DNA from: Chloranthus sessilifolius
Lineage: Eukaryota; Streptophyta; Magnoliopsida; Chloranthales; Chloranthaceae
Assembly: GCA_021018995.1 (NCBI GenBank)
Contig: CM037598.1
Location: 63,568,671-63,632,670, forward strand
Length of the DNA stretch: 64,000 nucleotides
Reading direction: 5' to 3'
The notes under the pieces are model-generated. The model ran no database searches, had not been told where the DNA came from, and saw only the letters and a list, made by a program, of their open reading frames with translations. A program made the translations under genes and the position numbers. Below, piece by piece: positions 52,651 to 64,000 of the stretch (positions within the stretch are counted from its first letter, which is position 1; the number at the start of each line of letters is the position of its first letter).

Positions 52651-55600
52651 CAATATTAGAGTGCCTTTTTTTATTTTATTATAAAAAATTTATTAAATAT
52701 TAAAAAGACTTCTATAAAGGGCATCTTTGTATTTTATTTGATTCATATAGGATGTGTTTCAGCCAATATTGCCCGATATGGGCTGGTATTTGACTTGATA
52801 TTAGACCCGATATTAAATCACAGGTGTATATTGTATCGGATGGGGCCTAACCCACCCGATACAGATATGGTGATATGCCCAGCAGTAGTATCAGACCAGC
52901 GCGCATCAGATGGCCATCAACGCGCATTAGATTTTTTTAATGATGTTTTTGTTATCCTACTATCATGACCATCAGCGCGCATCAGATGGCCTTGATTTAC
53001 ATCTCTAAGTACTTACCCATATCAACAACATGCAATACAAGCAAAGCCAGATTCCATGAAATCGCATAGAAAACTTCATTAGAAAATTAATAAAATTCAA
53101 CTCAAAATAGACTCATAACATTATATAACAGCTGCACACAGGGTTGGGTTTGGGACACCTATGCCTGACGTGTTTATTTTAACAGCTCGAAATTTTCATT
53201 CCAAATTGACCCAAGTCACCAAACAGCTTGAAATATCTAAACTTGGACCAGACCCGTAGCCGGATGGATCTAGAAAACACATTAGGATGACCTCAACCCA
53301 TTTGCTGCCCTAATCGATTCACTGTAGAAGCAGAGAAAATGATGAGAATGGGACCCATTTGCAATCCTATTCTCAACAAAGCAATATAGTATAGCAATAG
53401 AGCTGGCCACGCTGCAGAGTGCACATCCAGTAGAAACAAACAAAATTAATAACAAATTCTTTATCAGAATAGTTTTTTATATGTAAAATGTAAGAAACGT
53501 CTGGCATATATATATATTCTTTCAAGCATAAAAATGTAATACAAGAAGCAAGTATAGACCTCTAAGGCCTTGAAAGGAGAACGTGAGCTTCAAGGTCTCT
53601 GCCTTCTGTTCTTGTCATAAAGAACACAAACATCTGTAGTTGTCTTCATCGGAAACCAATCAAAGCAGATACTTCATTACTACAACTCTATTGGGAAAAA
53701 CTGACTGAAGTGCATGGAATATGGTGATGAATTATCCCACTCTTTAGCTATCAAAAAATAAGAGAAATGAATTATACAAGGATTAGTGGAATATGAGCAT
53801 CACATTTGTAGGACATGTGGCAAAGATGAGCTGCTAGGTGGACTGCTCGAATTTATCAATGATGTGCGCATAAGTGGGAGGTCATGGCCCTATCATGTTC
53901 AGGTTAGTGTCTCATTAAAAGAAAAATGAATAAACATACAAAGCAATAGTGGTTCATCACTATGAGGCTACGTCCGAAGGTGCAGAGGGATTGATAGATT
54001 AGTAGATTATACAAATGTTGTTTCATTTGGAAGAAGACTGCTCATAAAAGAAAGGCTGAAATTACATAAGCTCTCTATATTTAGTCATTTGATCGTTCAA
54101 ATCGGGCGAAGATCCTTATAATTATTAAAATTGAAGAACGAGATGTTTATATATAGTTGACCAAATTTTCGGAAAGATAAATAGAGCAAAAATCTGAGTG
54201 ACACTAACTTTAGGAGCCTTGAAATATGAGGAAATCAGCTTTTGGCTATACCGTGGCTACAAAGTGCATCATGGCGTGAACTTTTAAGCCACAAAATATT
54301 GCAAAAAATATGAATTTAGTAGATTTGCAGGGACCCTAATATCTGTGAAAGACAGGTTTTGACAAAATTGATTGGGTGAAAGGCTTTTTCATGACACCAT
54401 CAATCATATTGCTTGCTTTCACTGTCAATAGCAACTAACCAATTCCAATTTTTTTTTGTTCAAAGAAGAAAGTAAAACAAAAACAAATAAGAAACAGAAC
54501 CGATACCGAGTCGACTCGGGTGTGATTTGCATGAATTCGATACGACTCAACTGAGTCGACTTCCAAAGGCATACCAGCCTCACGTAGTCGTACGCATACT
54601 TGTGGACTTGGCCCTAGCCCAGTGGAGGAGTTGAATCTCGAGCTTCGGCTTGGAGATCGGCCAAAGGTGAAGTAAAATTGAAGAACCCATGTGCTTGAAT
54701 GAACATTTTACTCATCTTTTTATTCATTTTTTTCCTTCTTTGCTTTTACATTATGGCTTAGGCCTCTCTCCTTGAGAAGATTTCTTAGTTTGTCATGGCC
54801 TTTTTGATTTCATGTCATCACTGTTAACATAGTGGCCCTCACATAATAGAATGGAAAGAACATCTTTCATGAACATAGGATGTTGCACTTTGATCAAAAT
54901 TCCAGTTAATTACCTTTCTAATAATATATAATTTTCTTACTGTTTACGCTTATGAAAATAAAATATGATATTTCTACCTTGACCAAGATTATATATAATC
55001 TCTGTGACTTAGATCTGAAAAAGAGGATACTTCTCTAATCAATCCATTGCTATTCTCAAAGAGAAAAGCAATACCGTATGCAATTACACCAACAAAAATA
55101 GGTAAATATAAATTTAATTTGAGAATTTTCTTAGTTAAAATTGATCACATTACATTAACATAGAATTCTCACATCTCTAGTTTCAGTGAAGCAAGAGGGT
55201 GGGAGACTGACTTATTAAAGAGCATGGGTGTAAATATCAAAGCCATTGTAGTATAGTACAAGTTTCAATTATCTTATTGGGAGATGATATAGATGCCATT
55301 AATACCTAATAATTATCTCTTTTGCAAACTCTAGAGAACTTCTTGTGTCTCCTTCCTTTGTCTTATTAGAGAGAGAGAGAGAGAGAATCTTAGATTAGTT
55401 ATATTATGTGGGATTTAAGAGGGTGAAAAACTGACTGAAGTCCATGGAATATGGTGATGAATTATCCCACTCTTTAGCTACCTCATTGACATTCTAGCAG
55501 TGGAAAATATGCTAAACTAAAGTAAAGTAAAGATAAAATAATGACTTAATATTTCTAGCAGCTCTAAGATAAAATACATGGACTACTTTTCCAATTTCAC

Positions 55601-57085
55601 AAACTTTGCTACAAATAATCCACTAGTTTGGGACGTTGAAGGATCAAACCGGAGAGTCTTTGGAATCTTCCCACTCCTAATAGGCCAATTTTTGGCAGCA
55701 TCTACCTCTTGTAGCTCTGCAAGATCAAGAAAGATAACTATATGACTGTCCATAACTAAGCAGGTTATAGGACTTATGGAATTATATGATTAGTGCATGC
55801 TTGTGGGCCATGGTACGTTCGAGAGATGGTTCTTCCTTTTAAAAGCTTCGATCACCCAGGAAAATGCAGAGATAGAAGATCAATTTTATACACTAAACAA
55901 GCTAGAATGGGCTACTGGTATGAAACATTTCTAGAGGTTTTTTATATACATTCTATTTTTTAATGGACCTAATCTCTTTTAATGTTAAAACATATTTCAT
56001 TTATAAAAGAAAATTGTTACTAAGAATTAAAATTTTTTGTTATCATTTGTAGAAAAGGATGTTTTCGTATGCCTACTACAAACCCAGTGCACAAGGATAT
56101 ACAGTCATGGTCCAATCAGTCAAAAGCCTAAAATCCTCACCTCAAGTGTGCATTCAAAAATGGCTTCGAATATGCGAGGCACATCCTATGTCATAACACT
56201 CTTATACCTATATACACCAAATTCAAAAAATCAAATCAAATAAAAAAATCATGCACCGTAAAAGTTGGTAGTTCAAAGTTTTGAAATCTACACGGGAAGC
56301 CAATTGTACAGGTACACTCAGCTGTATAGAAAAAACAAATATCAATTTCATACTTTAATATTTGGAGTTCAAAGTTAAAAAACTAATATAAATTACCTTG
56401 CTAAACTTAGCTAGTGTCTCCATCAAAAATTCCATCAGCAACCACACATACGACATCAACAACGGTTATCTAATGGATCAAAAACATCAACACAGTCGAG
56501 TGCACAATAACATGCTACAAAACAAACCAACGTAAATCTCTAACACCCACATCAATCTACACAGTAGCACCAAGCAGCAAGATCAGCTATTATGAATGTA
56601 AGCAATACCCAAAGGATTGACAGCTTTCAGAACCAAAGACATTTATGAGGCCTCACCTTCATCCGACCACAAAATATATGACACCCGATTCAAATAAGAC
56701 CCTTTAAAAGCAAACAATTCCTCAAGCATACTCTTCCATAAATGTCAATATATGTGCATGCTTAGCCCTAACTTTCACAATCAGGTTAACTAATGCAACT
56801 ATCAACATTATAAACTCTTCTATTGAAAAGGACAAACATACAATTAGTCTATAATTCTACAGATAAACTAGAACCACCAAAATGTGGAACCATATACCTC
56901 TAAGAACCATACAAATAGTCCATAATTCTATAGATGCATTTGAATAAAAGAACACATAAAAAAAGAACCATATACTTCTAAGAACAATCAACTAAAATGA
57001 ACAAGACTTTTGGGCCACGTAATTATATCACCCGATGTAATATATCCCAAGTTTCCATTACAAGCATACAATTCTGTAGTGATAT
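52651..57085. other. Intergenic DNA, little recognisable
   Basis: No coding families seen. 52745-52990 has degenerate CCGATAT/ATATCGG-like pieces and two copies of CAGCGCGCATCAGATGGCC. 54500-54565 has GAGTCGACTCGG palindromes. 55371-55386 is a short GA run. A near-identical block of about 58 bases occurs at 53697 and 55427. Confidence 0.5.
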
Positions 57086-59450
57086 TGTGACGACCTGACT
57101 TTTCCAATCCCTCAGGTATAGGAAAGGCCAGTTCACCAACCTATCGAATAAACGATAAGCCGAACAAACAGGGCACATATCAGAGTAAAGCGCAATAAAT
57201 ATCCATAGCTAAAATAAATGTGAAAGCAATAAAAAGTAAAGAACCACCGATGATGGCCGACCATCATCGAAACATGGCTCAAAATAGAAATCAAAATCAA
57301 GTATAAAACTATGATATCCAACTAAAATGGGCCCACAAATTCAAGTCTAACTCTCACCACAAGTAAGAAAATCAGTAAGTTCTGTACTGGGAAAAACTCC
57401 TCCGGAGGAACCTCAAGCCTCTGACTCACGAAAATTAATACGATTACCTAGACACTGATATAGTCGGAGTGAGCTACCCAACAAAGCTCAGTAGAAGAAA
57501 GACATCTACGGCATTTTACTTTAACTAACATGGTTTCAAAATAAATACCGGAATATAGCTTGTCAAACATATAAGCAGATAATAAACAGAATTTAGGTGC
57601 GGAAATCATATGTAAGATTTATTTCTAAATGTGTGAAAACAGTTTCAAGAACAGATGCAGTGTTTCAGTGTCTTAGTTTCTCTAACTTCTATATGCAAAG
57701 TTCAGTAATTCATGACTTAATCCTCAACTTAAATACCTCCCGAGTAAACTATATCTCGAGAGCAGGAATATAGCCGATGGGAACCCCTACCTACCATTGT
57801 CATTCATGAACCCTTTTTCAGGATGCAACAAGCCCCTGCGTAATGAGGGAAACTTGTGCCAGGATGTTGTTCAAAAATTTTTGAGGGGTCATTCAGGTCA
57901 ATCATAAAACAAATGCAGATACTAATATAAATGAGATGCAAGTCTCTTATACATAGTTCAGGTTCTTGATTTTAGATTTTCAGAGCTTAAGCAGATTCAG
58001 GTTTTAGGATTCAGGTAGATTTAGATTTTCAGTCATTCATATCAATTTCAGTTTACAGATGTGATTTCAATGGCATGTGCAAGTTCAAAGATTTTAATTC
58101 AAAATATCCATGCGAATTAAAATAAAATACTGTAAAGATGAGATTCTCCTACCAAAACTCGGAGTTACGCGAAGTCAAGCAAAGTTCTATTGATGGCCTC
58201 TCACCCTCAATCTTCATCATAATATATGTTCATGCATTAAGATTAACTCTAATCACTAATAATATAGACCTATTAAAGTGTTTCCTCAAAAACAAGTCAA
58301 AACAGGCAAGTTGCGCCAATCCTAGAATTTGACGTAACATTCTCATATATTTTTAACCATCAAGACGATTGGTTCATGAGTTAGTTAAAATATGAAAGTT
58401 GTAGATTTTTCTGTTAGCTTTCCAAGGCAGAAAGAGTCGTCTCAATCGGAGTTCGGGATAAAATGTTATGACTAAAATACTAAGATAGTATCGGAGTTCA
58501 GCGATACCTCGCTCGAGCGATGATAATAGCTCGCTCGAGCGAGATCCTTTAGAAATTTCTCGCTCGAGCGATGACTTAAGCTCGCTCAAGCGAGGGCAGG
58601 GAACACCTTTTCGAGTATAAGATTTTTAAAGTCAAACTTTTGGTGTATCCTCGCTCGAGCAATGATAATAGCTTGCTCGAGCGAGCTATAGCGACGCGAT
58701 TTTGCTCGTTTTCACCCGAATCGAAACCCATACATCCCAAAGTAAAACCCATGGCTAATCTAATGATTTTAATCAATAAATTTAATTAAAAAATACCTTT
58801 AGTCTAAGGATTCTTTGATTAGAAACAAGTCACGCGAACGGAGCTTCGGAACGAAACCGGCGGGTTTCTTCGACGATTCGCGCCGCGATCGATCCAACGA
58901 GTTCACAGAGAACTCCAACATGTCCCCAATGATCTCAACCTCTCCCAAACGCCAACTATAAATTCATGGTTGATTTAAGTTCTTTCTAAGGTTCAAGGGT
59001 TTTCAATAAAGAGGGTTATAGAGGAGGAGGTTTTCTAAACCGATCTCCTACGATGATTGAAGAAGAGAGAAGACAAAGTTTCGCACGATTGGATAACTAT
59101 CAAACGGCTATAGTTCTTCATGGCACTCATGTCTCTTCCTCTCTTAACAAAACCTAGTATAATACGAGAATGCAATTCCTTCTTATAATAGGATTGCTCA
59201 CAAAGTTAAGCACACACACACCTCTTGTGTGTTATATACACTTGTAATTTTAAAACTCAAGCCCGGTGTTGAGCGGCCACCCCGAGAACGGTGCACAACT
59301 TTCACACGAGGGTCCAAATGGGCTCTAAATCAAAATATGTTCGCACAATCACATCTAGATAAAGATTCAAAACAAATGGTGACGTCGGTCGCCGAGTCGA
59401 ATACACACATGGGGTCAGTCTAACTCGGGTTCAAAATACGGGTCTTTACA
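57086..59450 (-). repeat. RE5 3' LTR
   Basis: 2365 bases, TGTGACGACCTGAC to GGGTCTTTACA. It shares its right part with the solo LTR at 9213-11635 and its start with RE1. A TATA-like TATATAA lies at 59232-59238 (minus), about 215 bases from the LTR 5' end. Confidence 0.9.
58508..58686. repeat. Palindrome array TCGCTCGAGCGA in the RE5 LTR
   Basis: Six units (CTCGCTCGAGCGATG, GCTCGCTCGAGCGAG, GCTTGCTCGAGCGAG and similar), 765-940 bases from the LTR 5' end. The core matches the RE3 arrays although the LTRs otherwise resemble RE1. Confidence 0.92.
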
Positions 59451-59486
59451 TTCTACCCTCCTTGGGAATTTTTGTCCTCGAAAATG
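59451..59486 (-). promoter_or_regulatory. RE5 polypurine tract and stem-loop
   Basis: Minus strand CCAAGGAGGGTAGAA adjoins the LTR, followed by the ATTTTTG...CGAAAAT counterpart of the RE1/RE3 stem, here with one mismatch in the sense RNA. Confidence 0.8.
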
Positions 59487-59615
59487 TATGGATATCTAAA
59501 CCGAACTGCGGTAAGTCCTTATCCTAACACCAGTATAAAGCAAAATTGAAACAGTCTAAAGTCTAAAAGAATGTTGGTCGCGATGCGGTAGACTTCACTA
59601 ATCACGCTTTCAAGG

Positions 59616-59725
59616 ATCGGGATCCGTAGTAACCTGGATGTACTGCGTGTGGCATCCCATACTGCCATAGAGGATTGCATCTGAACATGGATGCATACCT
59701 TCCCAAGTGTCACGTGCCTGGAAAC
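59616..59725 (-). other. Conserved noncoding block shared with RE1
   Basis: Counterpart of 12474-12585, 165 bases inside the LTR. Keeps GCATC...GATGC hairpin arms. Confidence 0.6.
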
Positions 59726-60095
59726 ATACTTCACCATGACACAAACCTAGCACACACCTACCTCACCCTTTTGGTAATTATTTGAGCAAAAATTTCAGAT
59801 GTCAGAATCGAATACTTATTCAGAAGCATGATCACATGGCTCGTAACATGTTCTAACTGATGACATGGATTCCAACTGATACACGGTTCTAACTGAGAAT
59901 GAATAAATATGACATTTAAGATTTTATTATGTGATCGTTATAGATATATATGTAAAGCATCGATGTTATTAACCAATTTAACATTGAAAATTTTGAAGAA
60001 ATTCTCTTTTTTTTTTTTTTTAAAAAAAAGAAGCAAATTCAAGAATTTAAAGGTACGTAGGGTTTTCTTACATAACTATAGTTTACAATATACCT

Positions 60096-61625
60096 TCACT
60101 CGAAAAGTTGTGGAAATTGCTCACGAATCTCCGCTTCATGCTCCCATGTGGCTTCCTCTCAAGAATGGTTCCGCCACTTCACGAGTACTAAGGGAATGCT
60201 CTTTGTCCGTAAGATCTGTTCTTTACGATCCAAGATTTGTATCGGTTCCTCAACCAAGGATAGGTCTTCTTGGAGCTCAATGGGCTGGTAGTCCAATACA
60301 TGAGTCGGATCCTTCACGTACTTTCGCAACATGGACACATGAAACACATTGTGCATACCCGATAGCTGCGGTAGCAAGTCTACTCGATAGGCAACCTCCC
60401 CGACTCAGCCTAATACCTCAAAAGGTCCAACATAGCATGGACTCAGCTTCCCACGCTTCCCAAAATGCATCACGCCTTTTGTAGGAGAGATTTTGACAAA
60501 TACGTTGTCTCCCACCTTAAAGTCAACATGGCTCCTTTTAAGATCAGCGTAGCTCTTCTGACGACTTTGAGCAATGCGTAGTCTCTCACGGATTAACCGA
60601 ATTGTCTCGGTTGTATTCTCCACGATCTCGGGACCTAAAATGAGTTTCTCACCTACTTCTTCCCAATTAAGCGGAGACCTGCACCGCCGTCCATACAAAG
60701 CTTTGTAGGGTGCCATGCCGATGCTAGCCTGGTAACTGTTATTATAGGCAAACTCGATCAGCGGTAAATGTTGGTCCCATAACCCCTGAAAATTTAGCAT
60801 GCAAGCACGTAACATATCTTCTATAATCTGATTCACCCTCTCAGTCTGCCCATCGGTCTGAGGATGGAATGTCGTACTGTAATCGAGCCTGGTGCCCATT
60901 CCTTCTTGAAATCGTTGCCAAAATTGAGATGTGTACATCGGGTCTCTATCGGATACAATTCTGACCGGTATACCATGCAGCCTAACCATCTCCTTGATGC
61001 ATAATTCTGCCAGCTTGTTGGCGGTATATGATGTATTATAAGGCAGGAAGTGCACGGACTTAGTCAATCGATCCACAATGACCCTGATGGCAATGTGCTT
61101 TCTCAATGTTCTTGGCAATCCCAAAATAAAGCCCATAGAAATGGCCTCCCATTTCCACTCAGGTATCGGTAGTGGTTGCAACAGTCCTGCCAGATTTCAG
61201 TGATCCACCTTTACTTGCTGACACACAAGACATCTCGAGACATACACAGTGACATCTTTCTTTAAACCTCTCCACCAGAAGCTTTTCTTTAAGTCTTGGT
61301 ACATCTTGGTACTGCCAGGGTGAATAGTGTACATAGACTTATGAGCCTCTTCCAAAATGGTGTCCCGAAGCTCAGTACTAGTTGGTACGCATACCCGGTC
61401 TCTAAACAATAAAGTGCCGTCATTTTTGATAGAAAAATCTATTTTGCTTCCCCCAATCACATCCCGTCTGATAGCCATAAGTTCATCATCCGTCATCTGA
61501 AGTCTGTGAATGTTCTCATAGAGAGTGGAACGGATCACCAGCGTAGCCATTAATACACCTGAACCTTTTACGTCAAATCTCATGTTACTTAGAGCCATAT
61601 CTTCCAATAGATTCCATCGTCGCAC
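60096..61625 (-). pseudogene. RE5 integrase, broken
   Basis: 61625-61197 holds the HHCC zinc region ([19 protein letters not shown]). 61181-60405 holds the DDE core (SMGFILGLP with Gly for the catalytic Asp, [23 protein letters not shown]) and VDFKVGDNVFVKISP, uninterrupted where RE1 has an insert. 60377-60159 holds the tail with ILDRKEQILRTKSIPLVLV. A TGA (60157-60159) replaces a likely Trp codon; the frame then continues to TGA at 60096-60098. Loss of the first catalytic Asp would inactivate it even without the stops. Confidence 0.88.
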
Positions 61626-61681
61626 CCTTGTGGTGAGATGTGATAACTGAGCAGAGAACTTCTAACTTAACGCATCTGCCA

Positions 61682-62209
61682 CTACATTTCTTCCCAGGGG
61701 TGGTACTGGATGGTACAATCATAATCTTTCAAGAACTCCATCCATCGACACTGTCTCATATTCAACTCCTTCTGTGAGAAGAGATACTTGAGGCTCTTAT
61801 GATCGGTGAATATATCGAAGGTCTCCCCATAAAGGTAATGCCTCCAGATCTTCAGAGCAAAATTCACTGCTGCCAACTCAAGATCATGTGTCGGGTAATT
61901 CTTCTCATGGTCTTTTAGCTGTCTAGACCCATAAGCAATGACTCTCTCATTCTGGTTAAGCACACAGCCTAAACCCCCATATGATACGTCACTGTATAAT
62001 ACAAAGCCTCCCCTGCCTGATAGTATAGCAAGTACTGGCACAGTAGTCAATCGTTTCTTGAGTTCCTGAAAACTTTGCTCACACTGCTCTGTCCAATCAA
62101 ATTTAGTATTCTTCTTCATAAGTTGTGTAAGAGGACCTAATATGTTGGAGAAGCCCTCCACAAACCTTCTGTAGTATCCTGCCAAACCGAGGAAACTAAG
62201 AACCTCCAT
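61682..62209 (-). pseudogene. RE5 RNase H and RT connection
   Basis: 175 residues with [34 protein letters not shown] (the usual Asp-Ala-Ser reads Asp-Val-Ser), [19 protein letters not shown] and [19 protein letters not shown] frameshift at the HPGK motif (61682) separates it from integrase. Confidence 0.88.
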
Positions 62210-62347
62210 AACGGTCTTTGGTTATTCCTAATTCATCACTGACTCAATCTTTGCTGGGTCAACTGTAATACCGGTCTCAGAGATAGCATGGCCTATGAAA
62301 CTGACCTGCTCAAGCCAAAACTCACACTTACTAAGTTTTGCATATAA

Positions 62348-63073
62348 CTAATGGTCTCTGAGGGTTTGTAGAGCCACTCGCAGATGCTGCTCATGTTCTT
62401 CTCGCGTCTTTGAATAGATGAGGATGTCATCTACAAAAGCTACTACAGACTTGTCCAAATGTGATTTGAATATTCGGTTCATCAAGTCCATAAATGATGC
62501 GGGTGCATTTGTCAATCCAAATGGCATGACCAAGAACTCGTAGTGCCCATATCGGGTTTTGAACGCTATCTCCTGAATGTCTTCAGACGTAACTTTCAAC
62601 TGATGGTAGCCTGACCTCAAGTCAATCTTCGAGAAGAACTTTGCTCCTTATAATTGATCAAACAGATCATCAATTCTTGGAAGTGGATAACGATTCTTAA
62701 TTGTCAACTTATTTAGCTGGCGGTAATCAATGCAAAGCCGCATTAAACCGTCTTTCTTCTTTATAAATAGAATCGGTGCTCCCCAGGGTGACACACTCGG
62801 TCTGATAAAGCACTTATGTAGCAGTTCCTAAAGCTGCTCCTTCAACTCTTTCAATTCTGTAGGTGCCATTCGATACAGAGATTTTGATACTGGTTCCGTA
62901 CCCGACGCTAACTCAATCGCAAACTCAATCTCCCTGTTAGGTGGTAATCCAGGTAGATCTTTAGGAAAAACATCTAGATACTCACAAGCAATCGTAATAT
63001 CTGCGATATTTTTCTTCTCCTCCTTATGATCTTGTAAGTATGCAAGATAACCACAACACCCGTTCCTCATCAT
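62348..63073 (-). pseudogene. RE5 reverse transcriptase, broken
   Basis: 63073-62828 covers the linker (FPKDLPGLPPNREIEFAIEL). 62620-62348 covers the palm with [30 protein letters not shown] and [12 protein letters not shown] (catalytic VDD intact). Stops at about 62646, 62828 and 62348 break it. The stretch 62646-62827 still reads as RT fingers. Confidence 0.88.
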
Positions 63074-63082
63074 ACGGTCTTC

Positions 63083-63480
63083 TCAAATGGCAGAGATAAA
63101 TGGTGTCACACAAGATTTGACTCCGCAAAATCGAAAAGATTTTCTCTTCGGTAGGCGGAATGTCACAATCTTTCGAAGACAATCCACACTCGCATGGTAA
63201 GTAGATAACCAATCCATCCCTAGTATCATGTAGAACCCTTCCATGCTTAAAATGATCAAATCAGCTACTGTCTCGTGGTCTTCGATCATCACAATCACTG
63301 ATTGACACATGGTATTGGTGCTCACTGAGTTACCAGTAGGAATTGACACTACCAAGATGAAATCAAGGGCCTTGGGAATGATGCCCAACTTCTCAGCGAA
63401 CAACGGAGTGATAAAAAATATGTAGACCCGGGGTCTATCAACACTCGCGCTTCGATTTTGCTTACATCACTCCCCCGATG
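63083..63480 (-). pseudogene. RE5 aspartic protease, broken
   Basis: 63403-63083 encodes the protease body ([33 protein letters not shown]). The active-site Asp-Pro-Gly codons lie at about 63424-63440, just upstream and separated by a frame break. Confidence 0.82.
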
Positions 63481-63615
63481 CATAAAAAGGGTACCTTAGT
63501 TTAGACAAGCGTTTCAATTAAAATTTTCTAAGCATGTGTGTTCATCCATAACTTATTAACAAAATTTATTATATACCAAGCAATTATATATAAACAAATA
63601 GAATAAGAAGACATC

Positions 63616-64000
63616 TCAACTTTTAATAATACCTTCGATCACGTCGTTCGATGTTCCGGCTTCCTGAGCCGTCACGGCATAAACTCGACCTTGAATAGTA
63701 GGTCGAGTCGATTTCTGAGTAGAAGCTGAACCAGTTCTTCCCTTGTCCTCCTGAGGACAATCCTTAACCATGTGTCTGATTGCGCCACACCGAAAACACG
63801 CTCTAGTGTTCCTCCTGCAATCCTCGGTCTTGTGTGGTTTCCCACACCTTAGGCACGTAGTGACCGAAACAAAAGATGGTGCATGAGAGGATCCCTGTGC
63901 CACTGAAGCTCCACTAGCCATATAACCCGCTGGTCGTACGGATTGGTCAGGTGATAATGCTGCCGATCTCTGATAAGGGGTCGGTCCAGAAGAAAATGTT
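63616..64000 (-). pseudogene. RE5 gag C-terminus with two CCHC knuckles (partial)
   Basis: 63921-63616 has CLRCGKPHKTEDC and CFRCGAIRHMVKDC (Arg in place of the usual Gly before His in the second). It continues beyond the window. Compared with RE1, where RE2 split the first knuckle, this copy shows the uninterrupted arrangement. Confidence 0.88.

Larger units (their letters stand above)
57086..64000 (-). mobile_element. RE5: Ty3/gypsy chromovirus (Tekay-like), truncated by window
   Basis: The 3' LTR (57086-59450), polypurine tract, integrase, RNase H, RT, protease and gag zinc knuckles run rightward on the minus strand to the window end. The gag N-terminus, primer site and 5' LTR are outside. 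No accessory ORF lies between integrase and LTR. GATAT precedes the LTR and would be one half of the target duplication. Confidence 0.9.

Noticed and set aside
57070-57079. CTGTAGTG as the right terminus of the CACTA-like element at 48195
   Set aside because: It does not match the mirror of CACTACATGAAAACC beyond the first six bases.
1-64000. tRNA or rRNA genes
   Set aside because: I saw no cloverleaf-type A and B boxes or rRNA core sequences; the tRNA-like pieces are retroelement primer sites only.

Overview
This is a stretch of plant nuclear chromosome, almost certainly from a flowering plant. The evidence is a two-exon PR-10/Bet v 1 gene, exons of plant-only families (MYB3R, SOB FIVE-LIKE, neprosin), Ty3/gypsy elements primed by initiator tRNA-Met or tRNA-Asp, CACTA and hAT transposons, and long AT microsatellites. 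The species cannot be told from the sequence. Apart from the PR-10 gene I see no intact host gene; most of the window is nested retrotransposons.

Layout. 1-6.6 kb: ends of CACTA-type elements, a possible orphan exon, and the PR-10 gene on the minus strand (6023 to 3652) with a 1.9-kb intron filled with repeats. 6.6-29.6 kb: a nest. A Copia-like solo LTR (7398-29497) sits in an AT microsatellite and is split by RE1 (7582-29268, target duplication TACTT). RE1 is a minus-strand gypsy element. Its left LTR is split by a solo LTR of a related family (9213-11635, CAACC). Its gag is split by RE2 (18205-25705, GTTTC), a gypsy-like element with a tRNA-Asp primer site and no recognisable coding. 29.6-31.4 kb: a possible old LTR with palindromic repeats. 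31.7-33.2 kb: the 3' part of a hAT transposon, cut by the LTR of RE4 (33243-46614), which is itself cut by RE3 (33359-45099, AAAAT). RE3 has all its structural parts. 46.6-48.2 kb: remnant of the RE4 interior. 48.2-52.65 kb: a CACTA-like end followed by minus-strand exon fragments of at least four unrelated host genes, which suggests a gene-capturing (Pack-type) element. 52.65-57.1 kb: little recognisable. 57.1-64 kb: the 3' LTR and most of the interior of RE5, which runs off the window.

How the retroelements compare. RE1, RE3 and RE5 are related chromovirus-type elements, probably the Tekay/Del lineage: 2.2-2.4 kb LTRs, gag with CCHC knuckles, an Asp-Pro-Gly protease, RT, RNase H, and an integrase with a chromodomain-like tail. 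Primer sites for initiator tRNA-Met are visible in RE1 and RE3; that of RE5 lies outside the window. RE1 and RE3 carry a second sense-strand ORF between pol and the 3' LTR ('putative plant transposon protein' type); RE5 lacks it. Each LTR has an array of short palindromes at a similar place, but the palindrome differs between families. In RE3 the same palindrome array also lies just upstream of the accessory ORF, around a TATA-like site. All the pol genes are broken by stops, frameshifts or deletions, so no element looks autonomous.
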